Shown here in pieces: positions 27,767-37,394 of a stretch of DNA of 64,000 nucleotides (within the stretch, counting starts at the first letter, position 1; each line of letters starts with the position of its first letter). This stretch comes from Anaerolineae bacterium (GTDB taxonomy: Bacteria; Chloroflexota; Anaerolineae; Aggregatilineales; Phototrophicaceae), in NCBI GenBank assembly GCA_022843745.1, contig JALHNB010000027.1, positions 27,881-91,880 on the forward strand, written 5' to 3'. Under the pieces are notes generated by a model that saw only the letters and a program-made list of their open reading frames with translations, was not told where the DNA came from and ran no database searches. The translations under genes were made by a program, and so were the position numbers.

Positions 27767-29032
27767 CTAACTCTTGTGCAGGCTGACTTTCGGGTGAGTC
27801 ACGACATCGCCGAAGACGGCTAAGAGTTGATCGGTAATCGCTGACCAGGTATATCGACGTGCCACTTCTGCTGATTCACGGCGCATATACGCTTGTTTTT
27901 CCGGGTTTTGCAACAGCCGGGTGATGCGGTCTGCCAACGCTGCCGGATCACGGCTGGGAACGAGAAACCCGGTTTTGCCATCTTCCACCAGGAATGCCAG
28001 ACCACCGACTTCGGAAGCGATCACAGGCGTACCAGAAGCCATCGCCTCCAACGCGACCATCCCGAAGGATTCGTAGTCGGATGGCACAAGAACGGCAGAG
28101 GCCGCTGTGTAGTAATAGGGAAGCAGGCTTTGATCTTTCGCGCCGATAAAATCGACAAAAGGCGCGAGGTCAAGCTGCGCGACCTGTTGTTTCAGACGGC
28201 TGATTTCCGGGTCGGCGGGGTCATCGGGATTGCCACCAACAATGCCGAGGCGGATTGTTTCCAACAGTTGTGGATGATCGCGCCAGATGATGTCCAGCGC
28301 TTCGATGATGGTATCGACAGCTTTCAGAGGCTCGATGCGCCCAACGAAGAGGAGCAAATTTGTATCTTGGGGGATATTGAGCCTTGCCTTTGCCTCCTCA
28401 ACAGGTATTGGGTGGAAGCGGCGCGTATTGACACCCGGTGATGCAATCGCGATTTTGCGGCGATTGGCGCGGTATAACCACAAAAGCTGGGCTTGCTCGG
28501 CAGGTGTAGCGGCGACAATGCGATCTGCCCATTGCACGATCTGCGTCTCAGCCGTAATCCGCACATCCGGCAGCATGGATACCTTGCCGGGGATAATGCG
28601 GTTTTTCATATGACCGAGCGTGTGGAACATCTGGACGAACGGTGTTCCCCATACCTGTTTGAGGTTCTGCGCGACGCAGCCGCTTAACCAATAATGACTG
28701 TAGATCAGGTCGTAGCGCAGGTCATAGCGTGTCGTAAATGCCATGACTCCCGACGTAAATTGTGCCAGATGGCAATAGACTTCTTCAGGATTCAGCGGCT
28801 GTGATCCGCCCGCCTGGACGTGAATCACGCGCACATTTTCGCCAAGTGAGTAGTCAATCTCCGGCGCTTCCGGTGACGCGCGGCGCGTAAAAATGTCGAT
28901 GGCAATTCCGCGCCGTCCCAATTCCTGCGCCAATTCGCGGACATAGACATTCATGCCGCCCGTTTTTTTTCCGCCAAGCGGCGCAAGTGGGCTGGTATGG
29001 ACACTGAGCATCGCGATTTTTTCAATTTTCAT
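27767..29032 (-). CDS. Glycosyltransferase family 4
   Basis: This is a retaining GT-B glycosyltransferase of 421 residues. The glycine-rich acceptor loop GGKKTGGMNVYVRELAQEL is N-terminal, IFTRRAS and FHTLGHMKN follow, and the donor-binding end has ESFGMVALEAMASGTPVIAS with the two conserved Glu residues. The overall pattern is close to MshA and sucrose-phosphate-synthase-like enzymes, so the donor is probably UDP-glucose, UDP-GlcNAc or GDP-mannose. The ATG at 29032 has AAGGGA six bases upstream. The upstream acyltransferase gene overlaps only the longer, rejected start. It may act with the carbamoyltransferase on one glycan. Confidence 0.88.
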   Translation of the reverse strand: MKIEKIAMLSVHTSPLAPLGGKKTGGMNVYVRELAQELGRRGIAIDIFTRRASPEAPEIDYSLGENVRVIHVQAGGSQPLNPEEVYCHLAQFTSGVMAFTTRYDLRYDLIYSHYWLSGCVAQNLKQVWGTPFVQMFHTLGHMKNRIIPGKVSMLPDVRITAETQIVQWADRIVAATPAEQAQLLWLYRANRRKIAIASPGVNTRRFHPIPVEEAKARLNIPQDTNLLLFVGRIEPLKAVDTIIEALDIIWRDHPQLLETIRLGIVGGNPDDPADPEISRLKQQVAQLDLAPFVDFIGAKDQSLLPYYYTAASAVLVPSDYESFGMVALEAMASGTPVIASEVGGLAFLVEDGKTGFLVPSRDPAALADRITRLLQNPEKQAYMRRESAEVARRYTWSAITDQLLAVFGDVVTHPKVSLHKS

Positions 29033-29063
29033 GCGATTTCCCTTATCCACTAACAATAAAACT

Positions 29064-30083
29064 CTAGTCACTCAAATCCGCTTCAAGATTATAGACGTGA
29101 GTATCGACTCCGCCCATACGATATTTATAAACTTCGTTGCCCTGGAGAAAGTCGAACACAGTATGTCCGGTTTCGATGGCATGTTTAATATCGAGCGACA
29201 GCAGGACGATGCCGGGACTGAGCTGACCAAATTCGCTTTGCAGCAGGCCGGAATTGTAGACCAGAATTTGCTTGTTGTAATCGAAATTCAGGTAAGCGGC
29301 AGCGTGTTTCCCATTAAATGTCAGGAAAATAAGCTGCAACCAGCCTTTTGCGTGCATAACCGCCGAAACGCTCTTGAAAAACTTGACGTTGTTCGGGTCG
29401 GAGAGAAAGCGCGTCTTATCCGGGCTGCTGGCAGCCATCATCTCTAAGAAGCGTTCCATTTCTGTTTCGAGATTATGCTCCGCGCCGACAATATACCACT
29501 GCATGTCATTGCCAACACCTTCCGCGCGGCGGATTTTGCGGCGCAGCTCATGGCGATCTTTTTTGTCAAGCGATGACAGAAAATCTTCCCAATTGCCCGT
29601 GAAACGAATGATCGGGCATACGTCCTCGTGTGTGAGACGGATCGTAAATCCATTATTTTCGAGAATTTTGGGGAAGTTCTGGTAGCTGATCGAGTCTTCT
29701 GGGATGTTGCACAATTCGATGTGGTCAAACTGGTCGCGGTGTTCACGGAGATAAGCGGTGAGGCTGTTCAGAACGGCTTCGGTGTGCGCTTGATCGGCGA
29801 TGATATCGAGGTAATCCGTCACCTCGCGACAGCCGATGCTACAGATGATCCGGCCTTTTTCCGCGTTATTTTCGATAAACCAGGGTGCCAGGCCGATCAA
29901 CTTACCGTCGGAATCCCGACATGTAATCACCCATAGCGAACCCGGCTCATAGGATTGCCACCAGGTTGACTGCCATTCCCAGGTGCTAAATATTCGATTC
30001 GAAGCGCTGCGACTCAGCAGGTCATTCCATTCCGGCTGAAGATCATTAAACAGGCTAAATTGATTGTAAGCTGTAAGCTCCAA
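29064..30083 (-). CDS. CelD/FemAB-type acyltransferase
   Basis: This 339-residue GNAT-like protein has the two-lobed pattern of PF13480 (CelD/BcsL). FSTWEWQSTWWQSYEPG is near the N-terminus, DRHELRRKIRRAEG is in the middle, and LNFDYNKQILVYNSGL leads to FDFLQGNEVYKYRMG near the end. Relatives transfer acyl or aminoacyl groups in polysaccharide or peptidoglycan synthesis. The start codon is TTG with AAGGA 11 bases upstream. It lies 31 bases upstream of the GT4 gene on the same strand, so the two form a likely operon for modifying a surface glycan. Confidence 0.82.
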   Translation of the reverse strand: MELTAYNQFSLFNDLQPEWNDLLSRSASNRIFSTWEWQSTWWQSYEPGSLWVITCRDSDGKLIGLAPWFIENNAEKGRIICSIGCREVTDYLDIIADQAHTEAVLNSLTAYLREHRDQFDHIELCNIPEDSISYQNFPKILENNGFTIRLTHEDVCPIIRFTGNWEDFLSSLDKKDRHELRRKIRRAEGVGNDMQWYIVGAEHNLETEMERFLEMMAASSPDKTRFLSDPNNVKFFKSVSAVMHAKGWLQLIFLTFNGKHAAAYLNFDYNKQILVYNSGLLQSEFGQLSPGIVLLSLDIKHAIETGHTVFDFLQGNEVYKYRMGGVDTHVYNLEADLSD

Positions 30084-30247
30084 GTATTATTTAATCCTTG
30101 TCGTGAAAAATTGCTGTGAAAATTATGGCGCAGGGCGCGACAAACGGTATTAAAACCATTTGTTATCTAGACGATGGGAAATGCTCAAATATTACTTCGG
30201 TGTTCAGTCGAGATAAATTTATGGTTTTGCGTATCTGCCAGGTTAGT

Positions 30248-30994
30248 TTACAGCCTCGGCGTTCCACCCAGATACATTTGCTGGATTTCGGGGTTGTGGA
30301 GCAGGGATTTGCTGCTGCCATTAAAGCGGTTGTAGCCATCTTCCACGACGTAACCCCGGTGGCTGATTTCCAGCGCTTGACGGGCGTTTTGCTCGATCAT
30401 GAGGATAGTCGTGCCGTAATCCATATTCAACTTGCGAATGGTCGCGAATACCTGCTTGTTGATGACCGGCGCTAATCCGGCGGAAGGCTCATCAATCAGC
30501 AGCAGGCGCGGTTCGGGCATGAGGGCGCGGGCAATCTCCACCATGCGCTGTTCACCGCCACTCATCGTGCCTACCGTCTGCCGCCGCCTTTCTGCCAGAC
30601 GCGGGAATAACTCGAAAACTCGCTGCATGGCTGGTTTCATCCGCACACTTTCGCCGACGACGTACATGCCCATTTGAAGATTTTCTTCGACAGTCATATC
30701 CGGGAAGCTGGTGCGCTCCTGGGGGACATAGGCGATCTCATGCTTCAGTATTTTTTCAGGCGTTAGCGAGGTAATGTTATTTTTGCCAAACCATACGCTG
30801 CCTGAACGTGGTGTCAGAAAGCCGAAAACTGCTTTAAAAAGGGTGGATTTTCCAGCACCGTTTGGCCCGATAATCGAGACAATCTCGCTGGGATAGACAT
30901 CGAGCGTGAGGCCATGAAGCACCGAGATTTTGCCGTAGCCTGCCTGAATATCATGTATATGCAGTAATGGAGTATCTTCAGAGTCAACCATCAT
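30248..30994 (-). CDS. livF: Liv-type ABC importer ATPase (system 1)
   Basis: This is the second ATPase of a branched-chain amino-acid-type importer. Walker A is GPNGAGKST, the signature is MSGGEQRM and Walker B is LLLIDEPSAGLAP. The start ATG overlaps the stop of the LivM-LivG fusion by four bases (ATGA), a mark of translational coupling. It is the last gene of the set running from the binding protein at 35.2 kb. Similar systems also carry urea, amides and aromatic acids, so the ligand is uncertain. Confidence 0.95.
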   Translation of the reverse strand: MMVDSEDTPLLHIHDIQAGYGKISVLHGLTLDVYPSEIVSIIGPNGAGKSTLFKAVFGFLTPRSGSVWFGKNNITSLTPEKILKHEIAYVPQERTSFPDMTVEENLQMGMYVVGESVRMKPAMQRVFELFPRLAERRRQTVGTMSGGEQRMVEIARALMPEPRLLLIDEPSAGLAPVINKQVFATIRKLNMDYGTTILMIEQNARQALEISHRGYVVEDGYNRFNGSSKSLLHNPEIQQMYLGGTPRL

Positions 30995-32799
30995 GATGTC
31001 TCGCGCCCAAAATAAGCTTCAATCACGGCAGGATTATTCTGGATTTCTTCCGCCGTGCCTTCGGCGATCAATGTGCCGTGATTGAGGACATACAGACGGT
31101 GGCATAAATCCATTGCGAAATGTCGGTTATGCTCGATCAGGAAAAATGTCAATCCAAGTTCCTGATTCAGCCGTAAAATGCTGGTTTTGATGTCCTCGAT
31201 CATCGCGGGACTGATGCCACTGGTTGCTTCGTCGATCAGCACGACCAGAGGATCGGACATAAGAGTCATCCCGATTTCAAGAAGTCGCTGCTGGCCTGCG
31301 CTCAGACTGTTGGCAGGCATATGGCTGAAAGGACTCAGCCCCAGAAACACCAGAAATTCGTCAGCGTGTTGGCGCGTTTCGGGCGGTGCTGACCACATCC
31401 ATGCCCACAGTGGAACGCCACGCCATTTGCGCGATGCCATCATATTTTCGTAAACCGTCAGCCCTTCGAAAACGCGAATATTTTGGAATGTCCTCGCCAG
31501 CCCATAGCGATTCACACGCCAGGGATTAAGGTGCGTAATATCTTCACCGTTTAAAAAAAGCTCGCCGTTGGATGGTTTCAGAATCCCACTGATGCAGTCA
31601 AAAAGCGTCGTTTTGCCGCTGCCATTTGGCCCCAGCAGACCGACAATTTCGCCCGGTTGAATCTGAAAATCAATTTTGTTGATAGCACGGATACCGCCAA
31701 AATCGCGCGTAACATCGCGACCTTCAAGCAAAGGTTGACTGGTGCTGGGAGTTTGCCATGCCCGCAGGGTGTCCGTCATTGAAAGAAGCAGAGTCGATTT
31801 TTCAGATGGCTGGGCATCACGCCGCAAAAATGCGCCTAGCCCTCGGTTTTCTGGATCGAAGAGGCCAAGTATGCCCTTTGGGAAAAACAGCGCGACGATA
31901 ATGAGCAGCGCAGCCATGACAATCAGATGGGCTTCACCGCCATTTGTCCAGAAGATGCTTTGCAAGCCGAGAAAAATAACCCCGCCGATCACTGGCCCCC
32001 AGGGTCGCCCGATGCCGCCAAGCAGCGTTATCATAATCATCTGGATCGTGAAATCTTCGGGGAAGGCAAGGTCGGGGTTGGCATAACCGAGCCAATACGC
32101 GCGGGTCGCACCGATGAGCGCCGTGAAGCCACCAACCAGCATGAAAATGCCGATTTTGACGGTTGTCGTGTTTATCCCGCGCATATCCGCAGCCATCTCG
32201 TCCTGAGCAATAGCCTGAAGCATCGTCCCCAATTGTGAGCGAAAAATCCAGAGTGATGTCAAAAAGATGACGCTGGCGACGATGAGCATCACATAATAAA
32301 TTTCGAGCATTTGCGGGAAGGGGGAAGGGAAGGTAATGCCCACGCCGCCCTGCGTGACGCTGGTGATATTGCGGGCGATCTCCCGACTAACCGCGAGCAT
32401 ACCGAGCATCGCGATTGCGAAATAGGGGCCTTTCAAGCGCAGCGTTGGGAAACCGATCACCAGGGCAAACACCGCGCCGATCAAAAATGCCACCATTAAC
32501 GCCTGGGGAAAGCTCAATGCGCTGGATAAATTGAAGCTGCTTTCACGCGCGATCAGGATTCCGACGACGTATGCGCCGACACCCACGAAAATTGCATGAC
32601 CGAAATCGGTGTAGCCCGCATAACCGCCGATTAGGTTCCAACTGCTTGCCAGCGCGACCCACATCAACGCCAGTGTGAAAAATTGCAAAGCGGAACGGTC
32701 AAGGCCGGGGGCGATGAATATCAACGCTAAGATCAATGCGATGGCGGCTAGTGGTGAGAGCAGCGATGAAATGCGACTAAAAAAGTTTTGTGCCGCCAC
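30991..32799 (-). CDS. LivM permease-LivG ATPase fusion (system 1)
   Basis: One 602-residue chain joins the LivM membrane subunit (about residues 1-325, with YAGYTDFGHAIFVGVGAYVVG) to the LivG ATPase. The latter starts near LLEGRDVTRDFGG and has Walker A GPNGSGKTT, signature LSAGQQRLLEIG and Walker B VVLIDEATSGISP. A linker of about 40 residues separates the two halves. The GTG start at 32799 lies three bases past the livH stop with AAAAGG upstream. The open frame before it only mirrors livH in another frame. Fusing the subunits fixes their ratio; the second Liv system in the window keeps them separate. Confidence 0.93.
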   Translation of the reverse strand: MAAQNFFSRISSLLSPLAAIALILALIFIAPGLDRSALQFFTLALMWVALASSWNLIGGYAGYTDFGHAIFVGVGAYVVGILIARESSFNLSSALSFPQALMVAFLIGAVFALVIGFPTLRLKGPYFAIAMLGMLAVSREIARNITSVTQGGVGITFPSPFPQMLEIYYVMLIVASVIFLTSLWIFRSQLGTMLQAIAQDEMAADMRGINTTTVKIGIFMLVGGFTALIGATRAYWLGYANPDLAFPEDFTIQMIMITLLGGIGRPWGPVIGGVIFLGLQSIFWTNGGEAHLIVMAALLIIVALFFPKGILGLFDPENRGLGAFLRRDAQPSEKSTLLLSMTDTLRAWQTPSTSQPLLEGRDVTRDFGGIRAINKIDFQIQPGEIVGLLGPNGSGKTTLFDCISGILKPSNGELFLNGEDITHLNPWRVNRYGLARTFQNIRVFEGLTVYENMMASRKWRGVPLWAWMWSAPPETRQHADEFLVFLGLSPFSHMPANSLSAGQQRLLEIGMTLMSDPLVVLIDEATSGISPAMIEDIKTSILRLNQELGLTFFLIEHNRHFAMDLCHRLYVLNHGTLIAEGTAEEIQNNPAVIEAYFGRETS

Positions 32800-32801
32800 T
32801 T

Positions 32802-33899
32802 TTAAGCCTTTTCTACCATCATCGCGGATTGGGTTCTGGGTGGTCGCACAATGAGCGTGATAACCAACACGACGAAGGGAACAGCAATCGCCCAACCTGT
32901 GCTGACATAGCCGCCGACAAAACTTTCCAGGAGGCCTAACAGGAATGCCGCCGCCACGACACCTTCGATGTGACGGAGTCCACCGAGCGCCACAATCGCA
33001 AAGGCTCGCAGCGTCCAACCGGATCCGCTGTCCGGCGTAAATGGCTGAAATGTGCCTAATATCGCGCCCGCGATGCCCGTCAGCGCCAGCACGATGCCAA
33101 AGGTCGTGGCATAAGTTTGATTGATATTGATGCCGACCAGCCGCGCGGCCATTTTGTGTTGGGCGGCGGCGCGGATCGCTTGTCCGGCACGTGTCCCACG
33201 CAAAAGCACCGCCAGCGCGATAATCATTGTGCCTGCGATGATGAGCGCGAAAAACCGCGTTTGCGAAACGGTGATGTTGCTCTCCCCCATACGCCAGAAT
33301 GAACTGGCATAGGTCAAATTCAAGGATCGCGGGTCAGCGCCATAGATCAGCAAGCCAAAATTTTCGAGCATAATTTTGATGGCAAATGTGACCAGCAGCA
33401 TCGTTAAAAACGGACGGTCAATCAGGCGGTTGAGGAGCGTGTCCTGCAAAATATAGCCGAGGCCGAAGAAAAAAAGGGCGATTAATGGAATGGCTAGGAA
33501 CGGATCAATGGGCGTAAAATCACTGGCTGACCAGATCAGATACAAAATAGCGGTCACGATGATGCCTGCGACATAACTCGCACCGCGTCGCTGCCAGGGG
33601 TGGTTGACCCAGCGACCCAGGAAAAAACGATTCAGCAGTAAGCCGAGCGATATAGCCAGGCCGCCCATCCCGATTCCCATGATCGGCAGGGAGGTTGCAC
33701 CGATTTTTAAGCCAATTTCCTGCTTTGGATTCAACAGAAACCACGCCAGATAAGCGCCCATCAAAACAAACTCGCCATGTGCAAGGTTGATGATCCGCGT
33801 AACCCGCCAGGTTAATGAAAAACCAGCTGCCATCAGCGCATAAAAACCGCCCAGCAGAATGCCGTTGATGGTCAATTGCAGAAAGAAACTCATGTCCAT
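32802..33899 (-). CDS. livH: Liv-type ABC importer permease LivH (system 1)
   Basis: LivH is the first membrane subunit of the importer. It contains FYALMAAGFSLTWRVTRIINLAHGEFVLMGAYL and the coupling-loop region RAAAQHKMAARLVGININQ. At 365 residues it is longer than the usual 290-300. The extra length is a hydrophobic segment of about 60 residues after the second helix (MGIGMGGLAISLGLLLNRFFLG to AIPLIALFFFGLGYILQ). It is followed two bases later by the LivM-LivG start. The ribosome site is weak, and ATGs at 33899 and 33893 are both possible. Confidence 0.92.
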   Translation of the reverse strand: MDMSFFLQLTINGILLGGFYALMAAGFSLTWRVTRIINLAHGEFVLMGAYLAWFLLNPKQEIGLKIGATSLPIMGIGMGGLAISLGLLLNRFFLGRWVNHPWQRRGASYVAGIIVTAILYLIWSASDFTPIDPFLAIPLIALFFFGLGYILQDTLLNRLIDRPFLTMLLVTFAIKIMLENFGLLIYGADPRSLNLTYASSFWRMGESNITVSQTRFFALIIAGTMIIALAVLLRGTRAGQAIRAAAQHKMAARLVGININQTYATTFGIVLALTGIAGAILGTFQPFTPDSGSGWTLRAFAIVALGGLRHIEGVVAAAFLLGLLESFVGGYVSTGWAIAVPFVVLVITLIVRPPRTQSAMMVEKA

Positions 33900-33952
33900 A
33901 GTAAGGCGTTCAGCGTTCTTCAGTGAATCGTTTAGCGTTTTCAGTAAATTGT

Positions 33953-35176
33953 TTAGCGTTCTTCCCAGGTTGGTGCAGGCCAGATCGCGAGTGTTTCATT
34001 GCCCGGTGGGATGGTCACAATTTCGTCATTCTGGATTTGAACCGCCACCATCGGCTCGTTAAGGCTTTTGCCGGAAGAGTCGAACTGCACAGGCCCATAA
34101 AAAGTCGAAATGCTTAACTGCTGCAAAGCGTCACGTACAGAATCGGTATCAATGGTTCCAGCTGCTTCAATTCCCAGTTGCAGGGCCAGAGCGCTGGCAG
34201 TGGCCTCTGCTGCTTCGTAGCTGGGCGTGATGCCGTAGTCTTGCTCATAACGATCTGCATAATCGGCGGCGCTGCCAAAATATTCATCGGTGTAGGGCAT
34301 ATCGCTCGTCCACTGGCTGGCGCTCCAGATATAGTCCGCATCGGCGCTCATATCGGCGACGAATGACGGGCTGGATGGCCCAACCGGAATAAACATGGCA
34401 TCCGGGCTAAAGCCGAGTTCCTTCGCCGTTCGGATGAACAGAATCGCGTCGTTGTAATGTCCGCTTCCGATAAACAGATCGGGATTGAGTTCGCGAAAAC
34501 TGGTAAACATGGAGGTCAGATCGGCAGCATCAGTCGGGAAATTCTCAATCGCCAGAATTTGCATTCCGAGATTATCCAGTTGATCCCGCGCCCCCTGGGC
34601 AACCGCAGCCGAAAAAGCAGTGTCTTCATAAGCAATGACGGCTGTACGTGCTCCTAATTCAAATAGTGCCGCGATCCCCGCTTCTGTGTAGGAACTTGCG
34701 GGTGTGATGATGCCGAATAAATTCTGAAAACCGCGTGTAAAAAGGCTCTCATCCGCGCCGTTGCTCTCCATCATGATGATGTTTTCGCGTTCGGTGACAA
34801 CACTGGCAACCTGAGTTAACGTGGTCGAGTAAGGGCCGAGGATAAAATTCGCGCCATCTTCGATGATGAGCCGCTCGACCAGCATCGAAACCGTGTCCGG
34901 GTCGCTCTGGTCGTCATAATAAACGATGTCCGCGCGGTAGCATTCGCCGCCGACATTAATGCCGCCGTACTCGTCATTCACCCAATGATGCCAGACAGCA
35001 TAGCCGTTAAATGTCTCAAGACCTTCCGGCGAAAATTTGCCCGTCAACGAGGCGACGATTCCAAAAATGATCGCGGGCGAACTGTTATCAACGGCGCATC
35101 CACCCTGCGCGGAAACGCCCAGTGCTGGAATGATCCCCAGGCAAAAGATCAAAAACAGGGCAGACACTTTTCTCAT
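33953..35176 (-). CDS. Liv-type substrate-binding protein (system 1)
   Basis: This exported Peripla_BP_6 protein has a signal peptide (MRKVSALFLIFCLGIIPALG) and a body starting with IIFGIVASLTGKFSPEGLETFNGYAVW, the ligand-cleft pattern of leucine- and amide-binding proteins. FILGPYSTTLTQVASVV is the second lobe's entry. The ATG at 35176 is chosen because CCGGAG lies upstream and a signal peptide begins there; the longer open frame has no such features. The ligand cannot be read from sequence. It is divergent from the catabolic cluster that starts 250 bases away. Confidence 0.9.
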   Translation of the reverse strand: MRKVSALFLIFCLGIIPALGVSAQGGCAVDNSSPAIIFGIVASLTGKFSPEGLETFNGYAVWHHWVNDEYGGINVGGECYRADIVYYDDQSDPDTVSMLVERLIIEDGANFILGPYSTTLTQVASVVTERENIIMMESNGADESLFTRGFQNLFGIITPASSYTEAGIAALFELGARTAVIAYEDTAFSAAVAQGARDQLDNLGMQILAIENFPTDAADLTSMFTSFRELNPDLFIGSGHYNDAILFIRTAKELGFSPDAMFIPVGPSSPSFVADMSADADYIWSASQWTSDMPYTDEYFGSAADYADRYEQDYGITPSYEAAEATASALALQLGIEAAGTIDTDSVRDALQQLSISTFYGPVQFDSSGKSLNEPMVAVQIQNDEIVTIPPGNETLAIWPAPTWEER

Positions 35177-35290
35177 CAATCGCTCCGGCACAATTACAAA
35201 TGGACATATTAAAAGTTTAGCCCATTGTTTGTAACAACGCGAGAGCCATAGATTGGGGGTTCGTTTGGTGTCGGTATGAAAAATAGAAAG

Positions 35291-35306
35291 GATTGACTTA
35301 TCAATC
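35291..35306. promoter_or_regulatory. Possible operator in the divergent intergenic region
   Basis: GATTGA and TCAATC form an inverted repeat with a four-base centre, between the Liv binding-protein gene and the catabolic cluster. Its place between divergent transcripts would suit a shared regulator site. The short arms make this a weak call. Confidence 0.25.
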
Positions 35307-35425
35307 TGTATAAAAACAGACATAGACCACTCAATAGTGCAAACGATAATCTCTTGCTACAATCTAGAGAAGATTTCAACAATTTATTCTGCGCCACAAA
35401 ATTCACTGAGTATTCTGAGCATTCT

Positions 35426-36319
35426 ATGAAAATTTCCGCTTTTCCCAAATGTTACTTAGACGACATTTCACAGCACCGCACGATGAGCGTTTTTGACTGG
35501 ATCGAGATGGCAAAACAGCTCGACGCTGACGGCCTGGAAATGTACGAAGGATTTTTTACCAGCCTCGATGATGCCTATATCGACAGTATTGGCGAGGCGA
35601 TCCGCACGGCGGGTTTTGAGATGCCCATGCTGTGCTGTTCGCCGGATTTTACTAACCCCGATGCTGATGGTCGCAAACGTGCCATTGACCATGAAATTGA
35701 GATGATCCGCGTCACGCGGCGTTTGGGCGGCGCAAAAGCCGTTTGCCGTGTGCTGAGTGGTCAGCGTTACCCGGAAGTCAGCCGTGAGCAGGGGTTGGAG
35801 TGGGTCGCCGAGGGGATCAACGCCGTGCTGCCAGCCGCCCGCGAGCATGACATCGTGCTGGGCATGGAAAATCACTACAAAGACGGCTACTGGAAATATC
35901 CCGAATTTGCCCAGAAAAAAGACGTGTTTTTAGCAGTTCTGGCCTCGATTCCAGAGCGCGAATATTTCGGCGTTCAATATGACCCCTCGAACGCGATTGT
36001 CGCAGGCGACGACCCGATTGAATTGCTGCGAGAGGTGTCAGATCGAGTCGTGAGTATGCACGCCAGTGATCGTTATCTGGCGGAAGGCGCGTCACTGGAC
36101 GATCTGCGGCAGACGGATGGCACGCTCGGCTATTCACCCAATCTGCGGCACGGCGTTACGGGTAAGGGGTTAAATGATTACGATACGATCTTCAGTATTT
36201 TGGCGAACGCTGGCTACAAAGGCTGGGTGAGCATTGAAGACGGTATGAACGGTATGGACGAAATGCAGGAATCCTTGAAGTTTCTCAGGCGCATGAGCGC
36301 GAAATATTTCCCGGAGTAA
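35426..36319 (+). CDS. Sugar phosphate isomerase/epimerase-like TIM barrel
   Basis: This xylose-isomerase-like protein has 297 residues. The four metal ligands typical of IolE, Hyi and related enzymes can be placed at Glu in LGMENHYK, Asp in VQYDPSN, His in VSMHASDR and Glu in VSIEDG. Relatives isomerise or dehydrate ketoses and inosose, and some cleave 3-keto-glycosides. The ATG at 35426 is chosen because the first beta strand (MKISAFPKCY) starts there; the longer frame lacks a ribosome site. It is the first gene of the catabolic run and is followed by the dehydrogenase after seven bases. The substrate is unknown. Confidence 0.87.
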   Translation: MKISAFPKCYLDDISQHRTMSVFDWIEMAKQLDADGLEMYEGFFTSLDDAYIDSIGEAIRTAGFEMPMLCCSPDFTNPDADGRKRAIDHEIEMIRVTRRLGGAKAVCRVLSGQRYPEVSREQGLEWVAEGINAVLPAAREHDIVLGMENHYKDGYWKYPEFAQKKDVFLAVLASIPEREYFGVQYDPSNAIVAGDDPIELLREVSDRVVSMHASDRYLAEGASLDDLRQTDGTLGYSPNLRHGVTGKGLNDYDTIFSILANAGYKGWVSIEDGMNGMDEMQESLKFLRRMSAKYFPE

Positions 36320-36326
36320 AAAAATT

Positions 36327-37364
36327 ATGCAAGCAATTGTGAAATATGGCGACCAGGACGGGAACGTCGAAGTTCGTGAGATTGCTGAACCTGGCAAAGC
36401 GGGTGCGGGTCAGGTGATGCTGGAAGTGAAGGCCGCTGGGGTCTGTGGCAGCGATATCCATATGTGGCGGCAGCACCATAGCTGGACGATCAAGCTGCCG
36501 CTGGTACTCGGTCATGAGTTTTGCGGCGTGGTGGTCGATGTGGGTGAGGGCGTGACCGGATTTCAGTCCGGGGATCGTGTCGTCTGTGAGACGGCGGCAT
36601 CAGTTTGCGGGCAGTGTGTCTACTGCCTCAGTGGAAATTATAATCTATGTCCGCATCGCAAGGGTTATGGCGCACTGGCGGATGGCGCATTTACAAAATA
36701 TGTCGCTGCACGTCCGCAGATTTTGCACCGCATCCCGGACAATGTGCCGTTTGAACATGCCGCCCTGACCGAGCCGATCTGTGTGGCTTTTAACGCGCTA
36801 GTCGAAAAAACAGCGATGAAACCCGGCGATATGGTCGTGATCCAGGGGCCGGGGCCGATTGGCATTATGGCGTTGATGGTCGCTAAACTGCGCGGTGCAA
36901 GCACGATTATCATGCTCGGCACGGATGCAGATGAACATCGGTTGGAAGTCGCTGCTGAACTTGGCGCGACTTATGCGATTAATATTCAGCGCGAAAATCC
37001 GGCAGCGCTGGTGAAATCGCTCGGTGATGGTTTTGGCGCGAATTTGGTCGTGGACTGCACAGGCGTAAGCAAGGCACTCAAGCAGTCGATGGAATTGGTA
37101 CGCCCGAACGGTACGATTACGAAAATTGGCTGGGGGCCACAGCCGTTGGATTTCAGCCTCGACCCGCTGGTCGGGAAAGCGGTCACGCTGCAAGGCACAT
37201 TCAGTCACACATACCCGACCTGGGAACGTGCGCTTGGCTTGCTGTCGTCCGGGCAGATTGACCTGAAACCGGTTATTGGCGGTCTCTATGGATTGAATGA
37301 CTGGCACGAAGCGTTCTCAAAGATGGAAGAGGGCGAGAACGTGAAGTCGGTTTTGGTGATGTAG
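36327..37364 (+). CDS. Zinc-dependent MDR alcohol/polyol dehydrogenase
   Basis: This NAD(P)-dependent medium-chain dehydrogenase has 345 residues. The catalytic zinc ligands lie in AGVCGSDIH and GHEFCGVVV. The structural zinc is held by four Cys in CGQCVYCLSGNYNLC. The Rossmann motif GPGPIGIMALM follows. The family includes sorbitol, threonine and galactitol-1-phosphate dehydrogenases. GGAG stands nine bases before the ATG. It probably oxidises a hydroxyl of a sugar or sugar acid within the pathway, alongside the neighbouring isomerase. Confidence 0.92.
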   Translation: MQAIVKYGDQDGNVEVREIAEPGKAGAGQVMLEVKAAGVCGSDIHMWRQHHSWTIKLPLVLGHEFCGVVVDVGEGVTGFQSGDRVVCETAASVCGQCVYCLSGNYNLCPHRKGYGALADGAFTKYVAARPQILHRIPDNVPFEHAALTEPICVAFNALVEKTAMKPGDMVVIQGPGPIGIMALMVAKLRGASTIIMLGTDADEHRLEVAAELGATYAINIQRENPAALVKSLGDGFGANLVVDCTGVSKALKQSMELVRPNGTITKIGWGPQPLDFSLDPLVGKAVTLQGTFSHTYPTWERALGLLSSGQIDLKPVIGGLYGLNDWHEAFSKMEEGENVKSVLVM

Positions 37365-37394
37365 CTATCGTGAAATACATTTTCAACGCAGGGG

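Noticed and set aside
30116..30475. Plus-strand open frame of 119 codons
   Set aside because: Most of it is antisense to livF and it has no recognisable features.
32800..33018. Longer N-terminus for the LivM-LivG fusion
   Set aside because: That part only reads livH in another frame, is Cys/Arg-rich and not membrane-like.
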